DNA of 64,000 nt from Chara braunii. Its lineage: Eukaryota > Streptophyta > Charophyceae > Charales > Characeae. The notes beneath the pieces were generated by a model, which searched no databases, was not told the DNA's origin, and was given only the letters and a program-made list of their open reading frames with translations. The stretch lies in NCBI GenBank assembly GCA_003427395.1, contig BFEA01000020.1, positions 1,047,190 to 1,111,189 on the forward strand, written 5' to 3'. Below, piece after piece: positions 22,646 through 34,000 of this stretch. Every line of letters starts with the position of its first letter. Positions within the stretch are counted from its first letter, which is position 1. The position numbers and the translations under genes were made by a program.

Positions 22646-25600
22646 TGCAAGCAGACATTGTGGATTCTTACCACATACAGATGAATTAATCATGCATAGT
22701 AGATTTCTCTTCTGATTCAGTTAAAGTCTAGAATTATACAAAAACTCAAAACTCGGTCAAACTCAATGAAGGGTGGTATAGATAGGGGTATACTGGATCC
22801 TAAAGGAAATGGTGTCGGCCTACCTCAAACTGCAGATCAAGCGGCACTCTGACGAACTTCCAAGTTGTAAATAATAGCTATCTAAAGATATCCCAATGGT
22901 CAAGTTTCTTGACGACCCGCAGTACCTCAGTCACACAGTACCATCAACATCCCTAACATCTTCAGTTCGGCTTGTCATGTAATCAACTCCTAAGTTTTTT
23001 TTTCCCTACTTGCTTACTCCTCTCTTTGAGGAAACCGGTCGTCATCTCTGGCCCCAGTTCAATGTCTTAGGCAAAATAGCAAGGCGACCGGATCAGTCAA
23101 GAGGACCTCATCTCCTGGCCCTGTTCAATACCTTATGCAAACAAGCAAGGCGACCGGATGAGTCGGGAGGACCTCATCTCCAGCCCTAGTTTCAATCATC
23201 GCAAGCAGACACCGTGAATTCTTACCACAAACAGATGAATTAATCATGCATAGTAGATTTCTCTTCTGATTCAGTTAAAGTCCAGAGTTATACAAAAACT
23301 AAAAACTCAGTCAAACTGAATGAAGGGTGATATAGATAGGGGTATACTGGATCCTAAAGGAAATGGTGTCGGCCTACCTCAAACTGTAGATCAAGCGGCA
23401 CTCTAACGGACTTTCAAGTTGCAAATGATAAGCTAGCAAAAGATACCGCAGAGGTCAAGCTTCCTGACGACCCGCAACACCTCAGTCACACATTACCATC
23501 AACAACCCTAACATCTTCAATTCGGCTTGCCAGGTAATCAACTCGTCAGCTTCTCTTCCCAACTTGCTTACTCCTCTCTTTGAGGAAATCGGTCCTCATC
23601 TCCAGCCCCAGTTCAATGTCTGAGGCAACTAGCAAGGCGATCGGATCTGTCAGGAGGACCTCATCTCATGCCCCTATTCAATGTCTTATGCAAACGAGCA
23701 AGGCTACTGGATGAGTCGGGAGGATCTCATCTCCAGCCTCAGTTCCAATCATCGCAAGCAGACACCGTGGATTCTTACCACAGACAGATGAATTAATCAT
23801 GCATAGTAGATTTCTCTTCTGATTCAGTTAAAGTCCAGAATTATACAAAAATTCAAAACTCAGTCAAACTCAATAAAGGGTGGTATAGATAGTGGTATAC
23901 GGGATCCTAAAAGAAATGGTGCCGGCCTACCTCAAACTGCAGATCAAGCGGCACTCCGTTGACTTCCAAGTTGCAAATAATAGCTAGCAAAAGATACCCT
24001 TGTGGTCAAGCTTCCTGACGACCCTCAGCACCTCAGTCACACAGTACCATCAACATCCCTAACATCTTTAGTTCGGCTTGCAAGGTAATCGACTCATCAA
24101 CTTTCTCTTCCCCACTTGCTTACCCCTCTCTTTGAGGAAACCGGTCCTCATCTCCAGCCCCAGTTCAATGTCTTAGGCAAACTAGCAAGACGACCAGATC
24201 AGTCAGGAGGACCTCATCTCCTGCCCCTGTTCAATACCTTATGCAAACGAGCAAGGCGACCGGATGAGTCGGGAGGACCTCATCTTCAGCCCCAGTTCGA
24301 ATCATCGCAAGCAGACACCGTGGATTCTTACCACAGACAAATGAATTAATCATGCATAGTAGATTTTTCTTCTGATTCAGTTAAAGTCCAGAGTTATACA
24401 AAAACTCAAAACTCAGTCAAACTGAATGGAGGGTGGTATAGATAGGGGTATACTGGATCCTAAAGGAAATGGTGTCGGCCTACCTCAAACTGTAGATCAA
24501 GCGGCACTCTAACGGACTTCCAGGTTGCAAATGATAAGCTAGCAAAAGATACCGTAGTGGTCAAGCGTTCTGAAGCCCCGCAACACTTCAGTTACACAGT
24601 ACCATCAACATCCCTAACATCTACAGTTCGGCTTGCCAAGTAATCAACTCGTCATCTTTCTCTTCCCTACTTGCTTACTCCTCTCTTTGAGGAAACCGGT
24701 CCTCATCTCCAGCCCCAGTTCAATGTCTGAGGCAAACTAGCAAGGCGACCGAACCTGTCAAGAGGACCTCATCTCCTGCCCCTGTTCAATGTCTTATGCA
24801 AACGAGCAAGGCGACTGGATGAGTTGGGAGGACCTCATCTCCAGCCCCAGTTCCAATCATCGCAAGCAGACACCGTGGATTCTTACCATAGACAGATGAA
24901 TTAATCATGCATAGTAGATTTCTCTTCTGATTCAGTTGAAGTCCATAGTTATACAAAAATTCAAAACTCAGTCAAACTGAATGGAGGGTGGTACAGATAG
25001 GGGTATACTCGATCCTAAAGGAAATAGTGTCGGCCTACCTCAAACCGTAGATCAAGCGGCACTCTAACAGACTTTCAAGTTGCAAATGATCAGCTAGCAA
25101 AAGATACCGCAGCGGTCAAGCTTCCTGACGACCCGCAGCACCTCAGTCACACAGTACCATCAACAACCCTAACATCTTCAGTTCGGCTTGCCATGTAATC
25201 AACTCGTCAGCTTTCTCTTCCCTACTTGCTTACTCCTCTCTTTGAGGAAACCGGTCCTCATCTCCAGCCCCAGTTCAATGTCTGAGGCAAGCTAGCAAGG
25301 CGACCGTATCTATCAGGAGGACCTCATCTCCTGCCCCTGTTCAATGTCTTATGCAAACGAGCAAGGCGACTAGATGAGTCGGGAGGACCTCATCTCCAAC
25401 CCAGTTCCAATCATCGCAAGCAGACACTATGGATTCTTACCAAAGACAGATGAATTAATCATGCATAGTAGATTTCTCTTCTGATTCAGTTAAAGTCCAG
25501 AGTTATACAAAAACTCAACACTCAGTCAAACTGAATGAAGGGTCGTATAGATAGGGGTATACTGGATCCTAAAGGAAATGGTGCCGGCCTACCTCAAACT

Positions 25601-25830
25601 GCAGATCAAGCGGCACTCTAACGGACTTCTAAGTTGCAAATGATAACTAGCAAAAAATACCACAATGGTCAAGCTTCCTGACGACCCGCAGCACCTAAGT
25701 CACATAGTACCATCAACATCCCTAACATCTTTAGTTTAACTGACCAGGTAATCGACTCTTCAGCTTTCCCTTCCGTACTTGCTTACTTCTCTTTTTGAGG
25801 AAACCGGTTTTTACTGCAGTGTCGAGACCA
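22646..25830. repeat. Higher-order satellite, about six copies of 554 bp
   Basis: The landmark ATGAATTAATCATGCATAG recurs at about 22681, 23235, 23788, 24341, 24896 and 25450, giving spacings of 553-555 bp. Each unit contains a unique part (with GGATCCTAAAGGAAATGGTG and CAAGCGGCACTC) and two to three 63-bp monomers. The copies differ at scattered bases and short indels. The array stops about 150 bp from a truncated Ty3/gypsy reverse transcriptase, so it may be an expanded part of that element. Confidence 0.9.
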
Positions 25831-26248
25831 CTGCTCACTTCAGATGATTGCAAACAGCAGCACATGTAAGTTCGATCTTCTCTTTTTTTTCTCTCTGCCC
25901 TTAGCACATGAGTACATATGGTCGTCCACTTGGCCAGGTTCACTTAGGAGAGTGGTAAGTTTCCCGCTGAGATATGAATGGGTCTAACAAATCATCTATA
26001 CGGGGCAGTGGTTCAACATTTTTCACTGTGACCGCATTAAGACCCCTGTAGTCAATACACATTCGAAGTTCTCCCTCCTTCTTGGGAACAAAAAGAACAT
26101 GCGCTCCAAACGGAAACAAACTGGGCCTAATTCAACCCTTCTCTAGGAGCTCATCTAACTGCTTACGCAGTTCCTCTAACTCTCTTGGGGACATTCTGTA
26201 CACGACCCCCTTCGGAGTTCTCCTGCCAGGCTCTATCTCAATGCGATG

Positions 26249-26882
26249 CTAGATGGGCCGCGGCACTACTCCTACAAGCGGCTGAGCTAAATCGGTATAC
26301 TCCTCCGGCAGCTTGGCAATGACGGGGTTCATAGGCTTCTCTTCCTTAGGCTCAGTAACAGGCCTAACATAGGCTACAAAATCCTGCTCTTCTAGTTGCT
26401 CCTTCCTCATGAATCGCGCAAAGGCGGGAGCATTCAGACAACAATGTGTCAGGGAGTTGTCTACTCCTGACACATGGAACAGGCGAGCAGTCTTAACTTC
26501 GCCTGATGAGTTAGGGAGCTTACACTCATGCTCTCTCAAGTGAAGTGTGGCCGCTGCTGCCTCTCTCCAGTCCATTCCTAGGACTATGTCAAACGGAAGG
26601 TTGTCTTCTACGAGGAGTGTAAGGGAATGAAAGATTCTCTCTACCTTCCCATCCTTCTCTAGGCGTAAGTATGTCTGGACTCCCTCTCCATAATCCTTGA
26701 CTCGCATGGTGCGGTTGTCTACGAGGATACTGACTATAGGGTCTTCTAATTTCTGGACCTTCAGATTTAACTTCAGCTTCTGCAGCACTTTTCTACTGAT
26801 ATAGCTATGGGTGGCCCCACTATCTATAAGGGTCCCTACTCCGCCTCTAAAAACTTCTACATCTATTAGTATTGGTTGTCAT
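26249..26882 (-). pseudogene. Aspartic protease (retropepsin-like) fragment
   Basis: The frame open from just after a TGA at about 26881 reads TLIDSGATHSYIS (active site DSG) and continues to the flap-like ILVDNRTMRVK segment and LPFDIVLGMDWRE. This is the usual clan AA protease layout in Ty3/gypsy pol. The longest ATG/GTG-started part is 26788-26249 (179 aa), which would omit the active site. A stop at 26249 separates it from RT. Confidence 0.75.
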
Positions 26883-27105
26883 TTACCATCTTTCTTCATT
26901 TTATGCCAGGTCGGCATCCTCTCTTTTAGCTCCTCTGCCAAGCTTGTGAGGGAAGTGCCTAGAGAGACTCTAACACAAGCATTCTCTTGACAACTATCTA
27001 GGCACTAACCAACAACCTCTGCCATAGACACATGTGGTTTGGGAGTTTCTATGTGGTGTGCGCATTCTTTTCCACACAGTCTAGGGGTAAGGGCAGTTGC
27101 AACCC

Positions 27106-27300
27106 CTACCGGCGGTTGCCTTTTGTTGCCTGCGCAGCAAACCAGGCCTCTCTGTACTTAGGGCAGTATTTAATGATATGCCCAGGATCACCACAATAGA
27201 TACATTGATCCTGATTTATCCTCCTCTGCCAAACTGTTTGCTCTAGGCTTAGATCTTTCCAGGGTCTTCCTTGCGGCAAGTCAGGGTGCCATCCACCCAT
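27106..27300 (-). pseudogene. Nucleocapsid fragment with CCHC zinc knuckle
   Basis: Encodes 64 aa with CIYCGDPGHIIKYC, a clean CX2CX4HX4C zinc knuckle as in retroviral-type nucleocapsids. It lies in a different frame from the flanking gag and protease fragments. Confidence 0.8.
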
Positions 27301-27394
27301 CCTGGGAGGTGACCGAGTAAAACGAGAGCGGTTTTGCGGGGGATCTTGACCCCTACCTCCCGCTTGGCGGCCTCCTTTGTCACCAACCCCCTGA

Positions 27395-27856
27395 TCACTC
27401 TATCCTCGACCACCGGAAGCCTGCCCCGTTGGCCTCGGCCTCCACCTCTCCCTTGCGGCCACCCTCCAACCACGACAACAGCGTAAGTACTCCCTGACTC
27501 ACAGTACTGCCCTCCTCCTCGAGGCCCCACTCAATCTGGTTATAAGGGACCTCCTTCATACCACCTTCATCTAAAGTAAGGATCAAATGATCCTTGGTCT
27601 TAGCCTGGTCCGAGATGGTAGTACACCCTTTCCACTTCTTGCCCTTATCAAGATCCTTATGCCAGAAAGTGGAAACTGGCATAGACTGCGCTTCAAACGC
27701 TACCTCTTTCCTACTCCAAGTATCGTAGGTCATGGTAGACTCCCTACTCTTCTCAAAGAAGTGTTCGCGCAAAGGTTCGGGCATAGCACGATAAGACAGG
27801 TTGACCAACTGGGTTTCAGTTAACCCATGGTCAGGGATGACGATCAGTTCATCCAT
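27395..27856 (-). pseudogene. Gag middle fragment
   Basis: Encodes 153 aa with MDELIVIPDHGLTETQLVNL and a segment YRAMPEPLREHFFEKSRES, typical of the gag retrotransposon capsid region (PF03732-like pattern, judged by eye). The C-terminal third probably follows a frameshift, because it loses gag character. Confidence 0.65.
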
Positions 27857-28066
27857 GACGCCCTTGAGGGCTCTAACACTCCTTCATTGGCGAGAATGGA
27901 TGGTCTGCAGTTTGTCAGAAGCTCTAACACTTCACGTGACATCTGCAAACCGTTCACGCAATAACTTAAAGAAGTCACTCAGGGGGTGATCAGGGAATAT
28001 GCAACCATATTGTTCTCGCACTTAGCAGCACGAGAAAGTGACTTAGCGAAGCTAACTGCTTCGTCT

Positions 28067-28360
28067 TTAAGGGCATGGAAGATCAGGAACTATCTTCTTC
28101 AGGCGTACGTAGGAGTTCAAGTTTGCCTTTCGGTTATCGAAGTTCTTCTCCTTCTTCCCATTGTAGGAATCAGGGAACTTCACCTTTACAGGCTCTCTAC
28201 AGGGACGAACTTCCTCCTCCCTTAGAGCAGCAAGTTTCGTGTCTTTTATGGCGCCTGTGCAAAATCGCTCCATACTTTCTAATCTCGCATTCACCTCTAA
28301 GCCCACGTGCATCATCATTTCTCGTACGAATTTTATAGACCTCAATTTGATGAACTGCAA
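28067..28360 (-). pseudogene. Gag N-terminal fragment of the Ty3/gypsy element
   Basis: Encodes 97 aa containing KVKFPDSYNGKKEKNFDNRK and LNSYVRLKKIVPD, the type of segment at the start of the capsid-like region in Ty3/gypsy gag. A stop ends it before the next gag fragment at 27856, which is in the same frame. Its upstream edge lies 14 bp from the start of the 2.5-kb direct repeat, so gag was probably split or abutted by that insertion. Confidence 0.7.
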
Positions 28361-29145
28361 AGTTACAAAAAAGACACACTAAGAAAGTAGAAGGAAAGGG
28401 ATAGATGGGGACAAGAAACAGGGAGGGAATGGGTAATGGTAGAGATAGAAGAAGAATCAAGAATGACCTATGCGACACACGTGATCAGAGAGTCAGATGG
28501 ATATGAAGAGAGGTGAGATTGTCCGAGAAAGCAGCAAGTAAAAGATTTTGAGTGTCACGGAAAAACTAGAAAATTATTACAAATGGACCAGGATTTCGTC
28601 AGGAGTATTTTAGGCATTGGAGTCCGAAAAAATAATCCGCTCATGGGTGACCAAGACGAGCTTTCATCCTAAGTCGTCAGCACGAATAATAATGAATTGA
28701 AGATGACTCACAAACAGTTCTGCAACAGTATTGCTCAAAACCGAAGCCTACCATAATGAGAGAGCATAAAAAAGACTCCTCTAACTCACAAAAATTAAGG
28801 GGAACCAAGTCATTAGCATCGCGCATATCATTACTTCAGTCCTGAATAACAATGCAAGGAACGATTGTCATTGGCGCCATAGGATCGAAAGATCTAGTGC
28901 AGTAGTCGATGGAAACTCAAACTATAGAAATACTAGGTCCTGGATCCTAACACCTCACCCTTTCAACAAGAGATGCCTTAAGAAAAGACGAAGTAACTCA
29001 AATCCCCAAGACATCGTAAGAGCACAAAGCCACCGAGTTGAACTCTCAACAGGTAACGACAAATACAATTGCCATTAATTCCTAGTTAGGAAGGAAAAAG
29101 CACCATCGGCAAAGGAGTTTGGGGGAGAGCACACCAGGACCCCAT

Positions 29146-29469
29146 TCAGCAAACCCCGAACGAGAGCTTATTAATGTTAGGGAGGATAGAATGAGAAAAT
29201 CGTAATCCGATCACCATTATTATCCCAATCACTACCATGGTGAGGGAGAAAGACAGAAAGATAACGACGATGGCAAAGACTATCGCTAAGTGCAAGAAGC
29301 GCTGGCAGGCGACCTCAGGAGAATCATCAGGGAGACATTGAGAAGTGGGGAGGGGTATGGAAGAAATGAAATCATTACGCGCTCGGAGCAGGAGGGCAAG
29401 GAAGGAGGAGAGCAGTATGCAAGTAAGGATAGCAAAGAGAACTGAAGAGGATCGTTGGAAGGAACCCAT
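29146..29469 (-). CDS. Small hydrophobic protein in pseudo-LTR, 107 aa
   Basis: The frame starts MGSFQRSSSVLFAILTCILL and has two long hydrophobic stretches (about residues 9-28 and 61-90), so it would be a membrane protein if translated. The right repeat has the same start but shifts frame after LSFSLTMVV and ends at 99 aa. I do not recognise it. It lies downstream of the hammerhead on the same strand. It may be chance in a pyrimidine-rich strand. Confidence 0.25.
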   Translation of the reverse strand: MGSFQRSSSVLFAILTCILLSSFLALLLRARNDFISSIPLPTSQCLPDDSPEVACQRFLHLAIVFAIVVIFLSFSLTMVVIGIIMVIGLRFSHSILPNINKLSFGVC

Positions 29470-29581
29470 GTTGTGTCGTTATTAAGTTGAGCACCTTCCG
29501 CGTGCGAAGAGGGGAGTGGAGGAATTCATAGAAGAGGGAGAACAGCAACAAGACCGACGATGGCCTACGGAAACGAGGAAT

Positions 29582-29767
29582 TCAAAAAACGCCAGAGTAG
29601 CCAGTAACATGTCGAAGATCGTGAAGACTCCCAAGAAGACGGATGAATAATCCATGGCAAGCTTGATGACTAAAAACACCTACTGAAGGCGCGAATCCAT
29701 CAGCAACTCCTACGCCAAACATGCACGCAACAACACACAGCAAATGAGCGATCATCTCGTTAGACAT
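29582..29767 (-). CDS. Small protein with signal-peptide-like N terminus, 61 aa
   Basis: The N terminus MSNEMIAHLLCVVACMFGVG looks like a signal peptide or single membrane anchor. An overlapping frame (29679-29482) continues with more hydrophobic residues, so a one-base shift would give a longer membrane protein. The right-repeat copy is at 36524-36709. Function unknown; coding status doubtful. Confidence 0.2.
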   Translation of the reverse strand: MSNEMIAHLLCVVACMFGVGVADGFAPSVGVFSHQACHGLFIRLLGSLHDLRHVTGYSGVF

Positions 29768-29926
29768 CCATCATACATGATTGGGGGCAAGAAAAAAGCA
29801 AGTAAGAGAGGGGAGATGGAGGCAGAAGGGGGAGGGGGAAAGGAGGAGAAAGAAAGAGAAAAGAAGGAAGAGGAAAGATTCTTCCAAATCGGCCAAGCGA
29901 CCCCAACGTGTCGACGAAACCAGCGA

Positions 29927-30005
29927 AAGGGGGTTGCCAGAACAGTCCCTAAAGATTTTTCGCCAGCGTCTGCCAAACTGGCTCATCAGGGGAGTGATAC
30001 CCCTT
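29927..30005 (-). ncRNA. Type I hammerhead ribozyme (left repeat)
   Basis: On the - strand: outer stem I AAGGGG (30005-30000) pairs with CCCCUU (29932-29927). Inner stem I UCCC (29993-29990) pairs with GGGA (29949-29946). Then come CUGAUGA (29989-29983), stem II GCCAG (29982-29978) with CUGGC (29966-29962), and GAAA (29961-29958). Stem III is only two A-U pairs closed by AUCU, and the cleavage triplet is UUA ending at 29950. All core bases of the hammerhead consensus are present. A 6/13-nt internal loop in stem I can contact loop II, as in natural type I ribozymes. Very short stem III ribozymes usually cleave best as dimers. Confidence 0.88.
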
Positions 30006-30859
30006 GGTTATCGTTCTGAGATGGGAGGAGTATGAGAGAGGAAAATAGCAAAGGAAATGAGGCAACAAGGCTAGGGAGGGGAATGGAGGAGTAAAGGGAG
30101 GAGGACGGGGGGAGGGTGGAGGGGCAAATGGAAGTGGGATTCATTACCATTGTCGCGCAGGAAGAGGAGGCTGCCGACATGTCCACTTAGGAGGAGGGGA
30201 AGGAGGAAGTCGCCAATCTTAGTGCAAATATTGCCACGTAATCCAGGAACAACCGCCCACAGAGCTGTCGACGCACAGTCGCAGGAAACCACACGAGCGC
30301 TACGAGGTAAAATCAACCAGCGCATGAAACCTCACAAAGCGGCGGTAGGATAATACGAATAGCTGGGCGGGAATCAATGATGAATCGGCGCCGCCATTCG
30401 CATACACCCCCGGTCGCAGATGGAGAGAGGGTAATCATACCCGGGGAGCCTAAATAAATAGTATATGGACCGGCGGAGAACTGAGCGTCGGTTGAACAAA
30501 GCAGAAAGACGACCTTGGGCCGCAAAAAAAGGGGGGAAGAGAGGGAGGAACAAAACGAAGGGGTGGAGGAGCGAGTGTAAGGGCCTAAATTTTGTTTTTT
30601 TGCGGTAAAGCATGGGGGTACATGCCCAGTTGGCTGAAGTCTTTTCAGCAGGTTGTTTTGCGACAAAGTCGGGCCTCATAAATGTTTAATTTTTTATTTA
30701 CTTATTGAGAAAAATTACAGGGGAAAGGGGGGGAAAAAGGGGGGGGAGGTTAAATTCTCCTTAATATTTCGGGGTATGTACCAGTATATTAATCGGAAGG
30801 GGAATAACTGGTAAAACACCAGATGGTGGTGATCAAGTAACCATTGTAAAGAGTGAGCA

Positions 30860-30902
<43 letters not shown>
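30860..30902. repeat. (TG)n microsatellite
   Basis: A TG run at the right edge of the left 2.5-kb repeat. The equivalent run in the right repeat is at 37799-37845. Confidence 0.9.
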
Positions 30903-30904
<2 letters not shown>

Positions 30905-31059
30905 CCCTCCCCTGTCTCGCTGGCGAGGAGTCTAGGAGGCGGGCAACGGGTACCCGCCTCATCAGGCAAGTACCCGCCAGCCACCATCACAGTCCTGCCG
31001 GAAGGGACTGAAACGACAAGCAACAACACACATTACGCAAACACATCTCAAATTATAAT
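30903..31059. other. Element interior with hairpin
   Basis: GAGGCGGG (30930-30937) pairs with CCCGCCTC (30953-30960) around an ACGGGT-containing loop. A CTGATGAG-like string here on the - strand lacks the GAAA partner and is not a hammerhead. Confidence 0.5.
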
Positions 31060-34000
31060 TTAAGGAATAGGGAGTAGGGCAGCAACTCTCACCTTAAACT
31101 TGCGAATGGTACATTCCACATCCTCACGCGGTGTCATGAACTTAGAATGAGAGTTAAGGACCTTATACACGCAACTGAGGCACTTCCTGAGACAAAAGTC
31201 ATTATTAATCATGTCGACAACAACTCTTAGAATCTCAGGAGCAGCGTGCATAGGTCTAGAGCATAGAACCAAGATGATGGAGACCTGGGGGATGATGATG
31301 TTCAATGATTGTTGTTCATGCCTGTTGGACAAAAACTTGACATACCTTGCGATTGGGAAATCAAGCAACCTTCTTTTATCGAACTTTGTTGTGAAAAATT
31401 CGTCGGACGTTTCCGAGAGGACTGTGATCTTCGAGTTTAGGAACTGGGCTTTAAGCCCATAGGTATTGCCAGAATCATCTGTAGTAAAGAGTTCAGTTTG
31501 ATTTTTAATTTGAATAAGGTGCAAAGGGTATAAATGAAAAATATTAGATTTCGATCTCTCTTGTTCAGGATCAAGGAATCTTAAGATGGAGGGGTTATTG
31601 ATGCAATGCAGGTCATCGATATACCTGAATGAGTGCTTAAAAACGGGGAGGATCCAGAGAGCACCATTGTCAATAATTCTCATGATTAACAAGAATTTGT
31701 ATTTAAAAAAATAAATGATGCAAAATGAGGGGGAACAAGGAAAGCGCATCGGAATACCTTGTGTATGTTTCCATATATCACCTCCAAGGGAAGTGAAACT
31801 TCTATCATGGACCCATTGCATAAGGGATAACACATCCTTCTTGCAGAGGGAGATAACGGACTTCGGGATAACAACATTTTCTTTGCGTAGGGAACAAACC
31901 ACATCATCATTCCTCTTGAATCTACATCCAATGAGAGTACCTAACTTTTTCTTCTCCAATTTCTAGGCAATATCGAGAAAGAATCAGATGGCTGCAGGGA
32001 AGCCATCTTCATCATTATCAATGGGAATGGTCTCAAAACAGCGCGTGATATCTGCAGAAAAAAACAGAGTAGACTTTAGAGGGAAGATTATAGCAGTAAT
32101 CCTGGACTGCATCGATGGACCACCAGATGGAGGTATCGATGCCATGAAAGGCTTGCAGGCGATGGGTAAGTTCCTTGCATCTAGATTAGACCAACAGAAT
32201 GAGCAATTTGATGATGGCATCACAGATCTGCGACGCAGGAGAGAAAAACAAGTCAGTAGCATTGGTCAGTCATCTGAAGGATCTTTTATGTTGTTTGTAA
32301 AGAGCCACTAAGTATGACATTTTTCGCTGGCCTGAAGGGATTTTCGTTGAGATGCGATTCAGAGAAGATTCTGCTTCAGCGAAAATCAGATCAAGCGAGG
32401 ATGAAATTTTCTCGAAATCTGAACTATCCAGCCTCTCCAAAACCAATTTCCTAATGAGGTGAATGCAAGTGAAGGAAGAGGTAGAAGAAGCTTTATCCGT
32501 ACCGCTGACGAGGAACCTGGAAGTGAGGAATTATAATTCCTTCTTCGTAGAATCGAGGGAGAGGAGGGAAGGAGGGTCCCGATGCTTAGGTAGAGAAGAA
32601 AGTTGGAATTTTATTATGTTAATCACAAATTCCCTAGTCCTAGTTTTAACAGCGGGGGGGGTGAACATTCTGGAGTTCACCATTCCAAATATCTCATCCC
32701 AAAAAGCTAAAAATTCAAACAATGCTAAGGCTAAATTCCTAGGTTGCAGTGAGATGTGATTAAGACCTATTTTTAGCAGGGTTGAAACCTTCTTGTTCGA
32801 GGAAATAGAGGGATCAAGAGAAACAACGTGGGAGGAAGAGGGGGGGAAGGGTTGGGGAAAGTCGATGGATTCCGAGAGGTGAAAGGGCAAGAATCTATGT
32901 GAAGAGCAGGGGCAGGACACCGAACCCGCATAGGTAGACAACCATTCTAACAAGACAAAATCCCTGAATACACAAGATGGTTTGTAAACAACCGATTCAA
33001 GCGACCGAGAGTACGTCCATCCGATAACCACTGACGCTAGAAGGATAATCGCGGAAGGAGGAAAAAAGAGTTCAAAGGTCTTCTCCACGATAGCCCTGAA
33101 GTTGACACCTTCCATAGCCTTGTTGGCGAACCTCACGTGGAAGTGGAAGTCAGCTTTTGCTAACTCGGCTCCCACCCATTTGAACCTTCCGAATTCATCT
33201 GTACGAATCTGCCCCTCCGATACGTGACACAAAGAGTTGACAACAACAAACTGGTAAGCTCAAGCAGGAAACAGCGAGGCCTTCACGGCAAACCTGTTTC
33301 TCGGGCTGCGTCTGAGGTACTTGGCTGAGGTGGAATTCGCAGACTCCGTCTGAATAGTAATTGTGGATAACGGAGGAGTTCCATGAACGCTTGGAGATGC
33401 TTCGCAGTCCGCTGCCACAGTAGGGTCCTCCTCAGTAGCCATAGCCACCGGCCTGATGTAGTACGACAAAATAGTGTTGGACTGAGGCTTTGGAAGTCGC
33501 TCCTCCCTCAACCTCTTTCTGGACTTCTTCGCATGACTCTTGAGGTATTTGTCCGGGAGAAGGAGGCTGGCCATCTTTCGTGGAAAGTTTCTTGCCATAA
33601 GGGATTCGTCATCCATAATGGTCTCCTGTCGTCTAGCAGGATTGTCGATGATGGCATAAGCCATTCTCTGCATGATGAAACGCATCTGGCAAAACACTAC
33701 TGTCGCTAGCACCGAGGCTCTCCAAGTGGTTTTCAGGAAGTTCCGCATTGCCCTCATTCGGGCGCTCATAGTAGGAGCGACAGGAAAGAGGTGCTCCAGA
33801 TTGGCAAGGAGGTACCAGAGAACATTATCAAACCAAGTAATGTTAGTTTTGCAATCCTTCTTCCTAATCTCGAGGCACCGACATTTCAGGTAAGGTCTCC
33901 CGACGTTCTAGATCCGTTTCAACTCCGGAAATGGCCCAGCGCCTCTTGGGGTGCAGAAACCACGAATTGCTAGGGCAGAGGTTGACTCTGAGCACTTGAG

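Larger units (their letters stand above)
25950..28373 (-). pseudogene. Ty3/gypsy gag-pol, decayed and truncated in RT
   Basis: Read from 28360 down, the order is gag, zinc knuckle, aspartic protease and start of reverse transcriptase. The RT begins with [20 protein letters not shown] and [13 protein letters not shown] and then stops matching at about 25985, before the catalytic motif A. Stop codons interrupt it near 26881 (TGA where Trp is expected), 26249 (TAG) and in the KG-IRPS segment, and the zinc-knuckle part is in another frame. The RT C-terminal part, RNase H and integrase are absent. The 5' side is interrupted by the PLE-like element at 28374. Confidence 0.85.
28374..30902 (-). repeat. 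2.5-kb direct repeat (pseudo-LTR), left copy
   Basis: Starts at CACACTAAGAAAGTAGAAGG and runs to the TG microsatellite. It matches 35288-37845 along its whole length with scattered substitutions. The left copy has lost about 28 bp near 28463 that are present near 35380-35408. It contains a hammerhead and two small hydrophobic frames. On the - strand it is the 3' repeat. Confidence 0.9.

Noticed and set aside
22646-25830. CRISPR-like array
   Set aside because: The unit is 554 bp with no short constant spacer layout, and the context is a eukaryotic satellite.
26500-26520. CTGATGAG on the + strand near 26508
   Set aside because: It lies in the protease-coding stretch and has no stem II/GAAA partner.
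30930-30966. CTGATGAG-like string on the - strand next to a GC stem (a third hammerhead in the PLE interior?)
   Set aside because: A stem follows the core-like string, but there is no GAAA after it and no stem III or cleavage triplet.
31060-31959. Intact stand-alone 299-aa gene
   Set aside because: It is only the C-terminal piece of a longer RT frame; motif A lies upstream beyond two stop codons.
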